From Prevotellaceae bacterium UBA4372 (GTDB lineage: Bacteria > Bacteroidota > Bacteroidia > Bacteroidales > Bacteroidaceae), in assembly GCA_002391275.1 (NCBI GenBank), contig DGSC01000044.1, positions 1-32,996 on the forward strand: a DNA stretch of 32,996 bases. Direction: 5' to 3'. Below the pieces are notes generated by a model that ran no database searches, had not been told where the DNA came from, and saw only the letters and a program-made list of their open reading frames with translations. A program made the position numbers and the translations under genes. Below, in pieces: positions 29,994 through 32,996 of this stretch (the stretch's first letter is position 1; the number at the start of each line of letters is the position of its first letter).

Positions 29994-32558
29994 TTACTTG
30001 ACAACAACCTTCTTGCCGTCAACGATGTTCACGCCACGCAGCGGCTTCGAAAGGCGCTGGCCGGAGATATTATAGATGACATTGTCCATTGTTAACTGTT
30101 CATTGTCGATTGATCTGATGCCATCTTCTTCCATCTCAACGATATTCGAGAAAGCCTTCCATCCTGTAGCGGCCTTGTAAGTGTTCTTACTGCCAAACGG
30201 TACGTAGAGCGTGCCTTCCGTTGGAGCTATGGAGTTGACGAAGACATTGGAAGGACAAATGGGCGGCGTAGCAGTCAGGACGGTGACTTTCCTGAGGGCC
30301 TTGCTGTAGCCAAAGGCGGCATCGTAGAGCTGTGTCATCGTGGTGGGTAACGTCACATCGGTGATGGGCGACTCAAGGAAGGAATAGGCCTGCAGGGCCT
30401 CTGTGCCTTCGGGTATGACATAGACTTCACCCTTCTTTGCAGGATAGGCAATGAGGATCTGTGAATTACGGAGGAACAGCACGCCGTCAATGGACATATA
30501 GGTCGGGTTGGCTGCATCGACGGTGATGCTGCGCAGGTTAGGACAGGCGTAGTCAAGACCTACGTCCGTGACGTTGGCAGGGATGTTCAGCGTCGTGATG
30601 CCACAGCCCACGAAGGCAGCCAAGCCTATCGTTGTCAGGCCGTTGGGTAAGGTGATGTCCGTGAGCTTGTCGCAGAGATAGAAGGCATTCTCCCGCAGCT
30701 CCTTGGTGTTGCTGTTGACTGTGTAGGCTCCACTCTTCTGCGGGGCACATATAATCAGTTGCTTCCTGTCCTTAGTATAGAGCACGTTGTCTTCAGCAGC
30801 GAAATATGGATTCGATGCGTCCACCGTCAGCGTCTTCAGGCTCTTCAATCCAGCCAACGCACTCTCTCCGATGCTGCTCACCTTGGCCGGAATGTTCAAT
30901 GCCTCCAATGCCTCACAGCCGGTGAAGGCGTTGTCGCCAATGCTTGTGATGGTCGTAGGCAGAGTGATGCTCTTCAGCTGTTTGCAGCCTGAGAATGCAC
31001 GCTCGCTGATGGTTGTCAACCCCGTGAAATATTGTAGCTCGCTGAACGATGTGATGGTGCTGTTGCGGAACCTCTGTCCCAAGTCAGTCACCGCAGCAGC
31101 CTCAGTCTTCGATAGTTCACCGTCGCCGTCCGTATCCCAGTTCTCAACGCAGATGGCCTTTACCTTGGAGTCGGCGAAGTTGATGATTTCTTTCTCTTTA
31201 GGTTCTTGCTCGAAAGTGAATTCCAGTTCTGTGTCGCAACAGAGGTTTTCAAAGATGAGCCTGTCGTGATCAATGCTGGCATTCCTCTCAACATACGCTG
31301 TTGCATCATAGCCATCGCGAATGACTGCTTTCAACCTGAATCCTGCTTCTTTGACAATCCAGAACACCATCCTTGTCGGCTTTTCCGATTCATCTATATT
31401 AAAAGTGTAATCGTTGGTGACATTAAAGTTGTTATAAATAACATATTTTCCACCACTTCCGACTTTGACTCTAACATTGAAAGCGGGAACGGATTCTTCA
31501 TAAAAATAGGAACTCCAAATGCCCATTACTTTATTTGTGTATGTATCTACGGCTCTGAGGTATCCATCGAAAATGGTTAAGTTATATCGATTTGTATGAA
31601 CAGAAGTTCCATGACCATCATCCCAATTGCAATTAGCGGCATCTGCCTTACTCTTTGTGGTGAGAACTGTTCCCTCACGTGACCAAACCATCATGCCAGT
31701 CTCGTCCGTGGCTGTACTATTTATCCATGTCCTTGTTGAAGACTGCCAAGTACCACCATTATACGAAGCAACGGTAGTTTTCTCTACGTATTGAAAACGC
31801 CATTCTGGATCTTGACTCCCTGGTCGTACAACAATAGGCATCACATATCCATTGGCGAAATGAAGACTCCAAGTATACACATAACTGTTATGAGCTTCAT
31901 TATTTGCTACAGTTTGTCTAACATCAACTAACTCTCCCCATTCTTCAGGAAAAAACGTTGGCTCATGAGAAGGGGAGATAATCGTTCCAAAAGCAGGGAC
32001 ATATTTTATTTTATCATTCATTCTATAAGACAACACTGTGAAATATCGACCGAAATCTGAATAAGTCCCTGAATTAACATGTTCTTCGCTGCTGACAATA
32101 GGAACATGTTGGTTGAAATGGTGGGTCTTCCCTTTATATGTCACTTTGCATTTATTGGGTTCCAGCGCCACCCATCTGTTTATCAGTTCGCTATCATCGA
32201 GCGTGACCTTGGACGTAACCGTGAATTCCTCACGATCCCATTCGAACTGAGCGCCTTTCACTCCTCTTGCCTGAGGTAAATAGGACGTTGGAGTAGCCTC
32301 AGGTTGAGATGTCGTTTGCCCTTTATTGTACTCAAACGATGCCCAGTCTGTTTCTACCTTCATTTCGCGATAATCTCCTAATCGGAATTTAGTACGAACT
32401 TCTGTTCCGTCGCTCTTTGTCTCAACCCAGTCTATGGAGAAATATACGCTGTCGTCTTTCCATTCCTGGCGTTCGGAATTCGCATCCCATCCTTCAGTTT
32501 GAGCATTGGCCGCCATTGGCAGCAATACTATCATTAAAAGTAATATCTTTCGTATCAT
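29994..32558 (-). CDS. BspA-like LRR_5 surface protein with Prevotella-type C-terminal tail
   Basis: An 854-residue exported protein (signal MIRKILLLMIVLLPMAANAQ). Residues about 22-455 are a beta-rich region I do not recognise, with many Trp and Tyr. An EF-hand-like loop DTDGDGELSKTEA (about 476-488) leads into BspA-type leucine-rich repeats (about 500-800) such as LKSITLPTTITSIGDNAFTG, LEALNIPAKVSSIGESALAG and LTDITLPNGLTTIGLAAFVG. The C-terminus, YNISGQRLSKPLRGVNIVDG and KKVVVK, is the tail seen on many secreted Prevotella proteins and probably directs outer-membrane export or anchoring. BspA-like proteins often bind host proteins or other bacteria. The DNA for the N-terminal half is clearly more AT-rich than the LRR half. 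It has a leader of about 300 nt and hairpin B downstream. Confidence 0.85.
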   Translation of the reverse strand: MIRKILLLMIVLLPMAANAQTEGWDANSERQEWKDDSVYFSIDWVETKSDGTEVRTKFRLGDYREMKVETDWASFEYNKGQTTSQPEATPTSYLPQARGVKGAQFEWDREEFTVTSKVTLDDSELINRWVALEPNKCKVTYKGKTHHFNQHVPIVSSEEHVNSGTYSDFGRYFTVLSYRMNDKIKYVPAFGTIISPSHEPTFFPEEWGELVDVRQTVANNEAHNSYVYTWSLHFANGYVMPIVVRPGSQDPEWRFQYVEKTTVASYNGGTWQSSTRTWINSTATDETGMMVWSREGTVLTTKSKADAANCNWDDGHGTSVHTNRYNLTIFDGYLRAVDTYTNKVMGIWSSYFYEESVPAFNVRVKVGSGGKYVIYNNFNVTNDYTFNIDESEKPTRMVFWIVKEAGFRLKAVIRDGYDATAYVERNASIDHDRLIFENLCCDTELEFTFEQEPKEKEIINFADSKVKAICVENWDTDGDGELSKTEAAAVTDLGQRFRNSTITSFSELQYFTGLTTISERAFSGCKQLKSITLPTTITSIGDNAFTGCEALEALNIPAKVSSIGESALAGLKSLKTLTVDASNPYFAAEDNVLYTKDRKQLIICAPQKSGAYTVNSNTKELRENAFYLCDKLTDITLPNGLTTIGLAAFVGCGITTLNIPANVTDVGLDYACPNLRSITVDAANPTYMSIDGVLFLRNSQILIAYPAKKGEVYVIPEGTEALQAYSFLESPITDVTLPTTMTQLYDAAFGYSKALRKVTVLTATPPICPSNVFVNSIAPTEGTLYVPFGSKNTYKAATGWKAFSNIVEMEEDGIRSIDNEQLTMDNVIYNISGQRLSKPLRGVNIVDGKKVVVK
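30080..30114 (-). repeat. Degenerate 7-bp tandem repeat inside the LRR gene
   Basis: In coding orientation five heptamers follow one another: ATCAATC, GACAATG, AACAGTT, AACAATG, GACAATG. They encode the linker IDNEQLTMDN just before the C-terminal tail. Seven is not a multiple of three, so gain or loss of one unit would shift the frame and remove the tail. Confidence 0.6.
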
Positions 32559-32872
32559 ATAATATTAAGGTTTTAAAGACTCATATTTATGCTATTATAT
32601 ACGTACAGACAAAAAGAAAACGTGGAATATTTACTTCGTCTACGTTTCTCGAGACTTCGCCAAAAACTTATGCAACCATCTACGAATAAAAGCCTACTCC
32701 GTCGTCTGGCGTGGGCATCCGTGGCTTTTTACTTGGTGCTTCCTTAATTTGGCGAATTGGGAAACAAGAATCTAAGCGGACGCGTCATCCTTATGTCTTT
32801 AAATAGAGTTAACCGTTATGTTTCATAGGCTGAAAAACTTCATGAATTGGTCTTTCTGATGATTCGTTGGCA

Positions 32873-32880
32873 CAAATATA
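32873..32880 (-). promoter_or_regulatory. Candidate -7 box for the LRR gene
   Basis: Minus-strand TATATTTG matches TAnnTTTG, 314 nt upstream of the ATG. No closer match to the consensus is visible, so the mRNA may have a long leader. Confidence 0.5.
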
Positions 32881-32920
32881 GGAATGTTTTTGGACTCATA
32901 CATAACAAATTGCAGAATTT

Positions 32921-32958
32921 TGCTGTTCCAATTGCAGTTTTTTGCAGTTCCAATAGCA
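32921..32958 (-). promoter_or_regulatory. Operator-like direct repeats upstream of the LRR promoter
   Basis: TGCTGTTCCAATTGCA (32921-32936) and TGCAGTTCCAATAGCA (32943-32958) match at 14 of 16 positions with a 22-bp period, about two helical turns. They lie 40-80 bp upstream of the -7 box, where an activator or repressor could bind. A partial third copy, TGCAGAATTTTGC, sits at 32911. Confidence 0.4.
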
Positions 32959-32996
32959 AATGCACTTAACATCACGTGAGTTCGGTATAAGGAATA

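Larger units (their letters stand above)
32559..32996. other. 438-bp upstream region of the LRR gene
   Basis: It runs from the LRR start codon to the window end. It holds the promoter box at 32873-32880, the direct repeats at 32921-32958 and a leader of about 300 nt. I see no conserved coding frame in the leader and no riboswitch I can name. Confidence 0.5.

Overview
The window looks like a chromosomal segment of a Bacteroidales bacterium, most likely Prevotella or a close relative. The evidence is the gene content (a type 1B pyrK-pyrD pair, a Smr protein with a DUF2027-type region, a DUF1599 protein next to a DoxX/BT_3928-type protein, a BspA-like LRR protein with a Prevotella-style C-terminal tail), the near absence of Shine-Dalgarno sites, and repeated matches to the Bacteroidetes -7 promoter box TAnnTTTG. 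The sequence is moderately GC-rich, with AT-rich intergenic stretches. I see no tRNA, rRNA, transposase, integrase, phage gene or CRISPR array.

Layout. 2-1648 (+) is the C-terminal two thirds of clpB. It converges on a minus-strand block with four parts: a secreted GH20 hexosaminidase and manA; folE, an SPOR-domain lipoprotein-like protein and tpiA; a DoxX-like membrane protein, a DUF1599 protein, an M23/LysM peptidase and ndk; and finally queA with a DUF2027/Smr protein. At about 12.9 kb a divergent promoter pair separates this block from a FucP-type sugar permease and tex (+). tex converges on recG, the last gene of an apparent 9.6-kb minus-strand operon: pyrK, pyrD, a FecCD-type permease, comM, a GT-C-like membrane protein, gtrA, a GH109-like oxidoreductase-fold protein, and recG. 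At 26.7 kb a second divergent promoter pair starts a large secreted protein (+) that combines an alginate-lyase-like domain with a GH28/GH49-like beta-helix. It faces an 854-residue BspA-like LRR surface protein (-) across an 0.88-kb repeat-filled gap.

How the genes fit together. Most are housekeeping: protein disaggregation (ClpB), glycolysis and mannose metabolism (TpiA, ManA), folate or queuosine precursor supply (FolE), tRNA queuosine synthesis (QueA), nucleotide supply (Ndk, PyrDK), recombination and DNA uptake (RecG, ComM), and wall remodelling (M23, SPOR). A second theme is use of host or plant glycans: GH20, a GH109-like protein, FucP and the lyase/beta-helix protein.

The least ordinary material is noncoding or mosaic. 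A 22-bp tandem repeat family occurs at two loci in opposite orientation. Two divergent promoters are near-perfect mirror images. The 29.1-30.0 kb gap carries two sibling hairpins, a 65-bp tandem repeat and a separate 30-bp hairpin. The LRR protein has an AT-rich, unrecognised N-terminal half joined to a GC-richer LRR half, with a heptamer microsatellite just before its sorting tail. I found no clear, complete new defence or secretion system.
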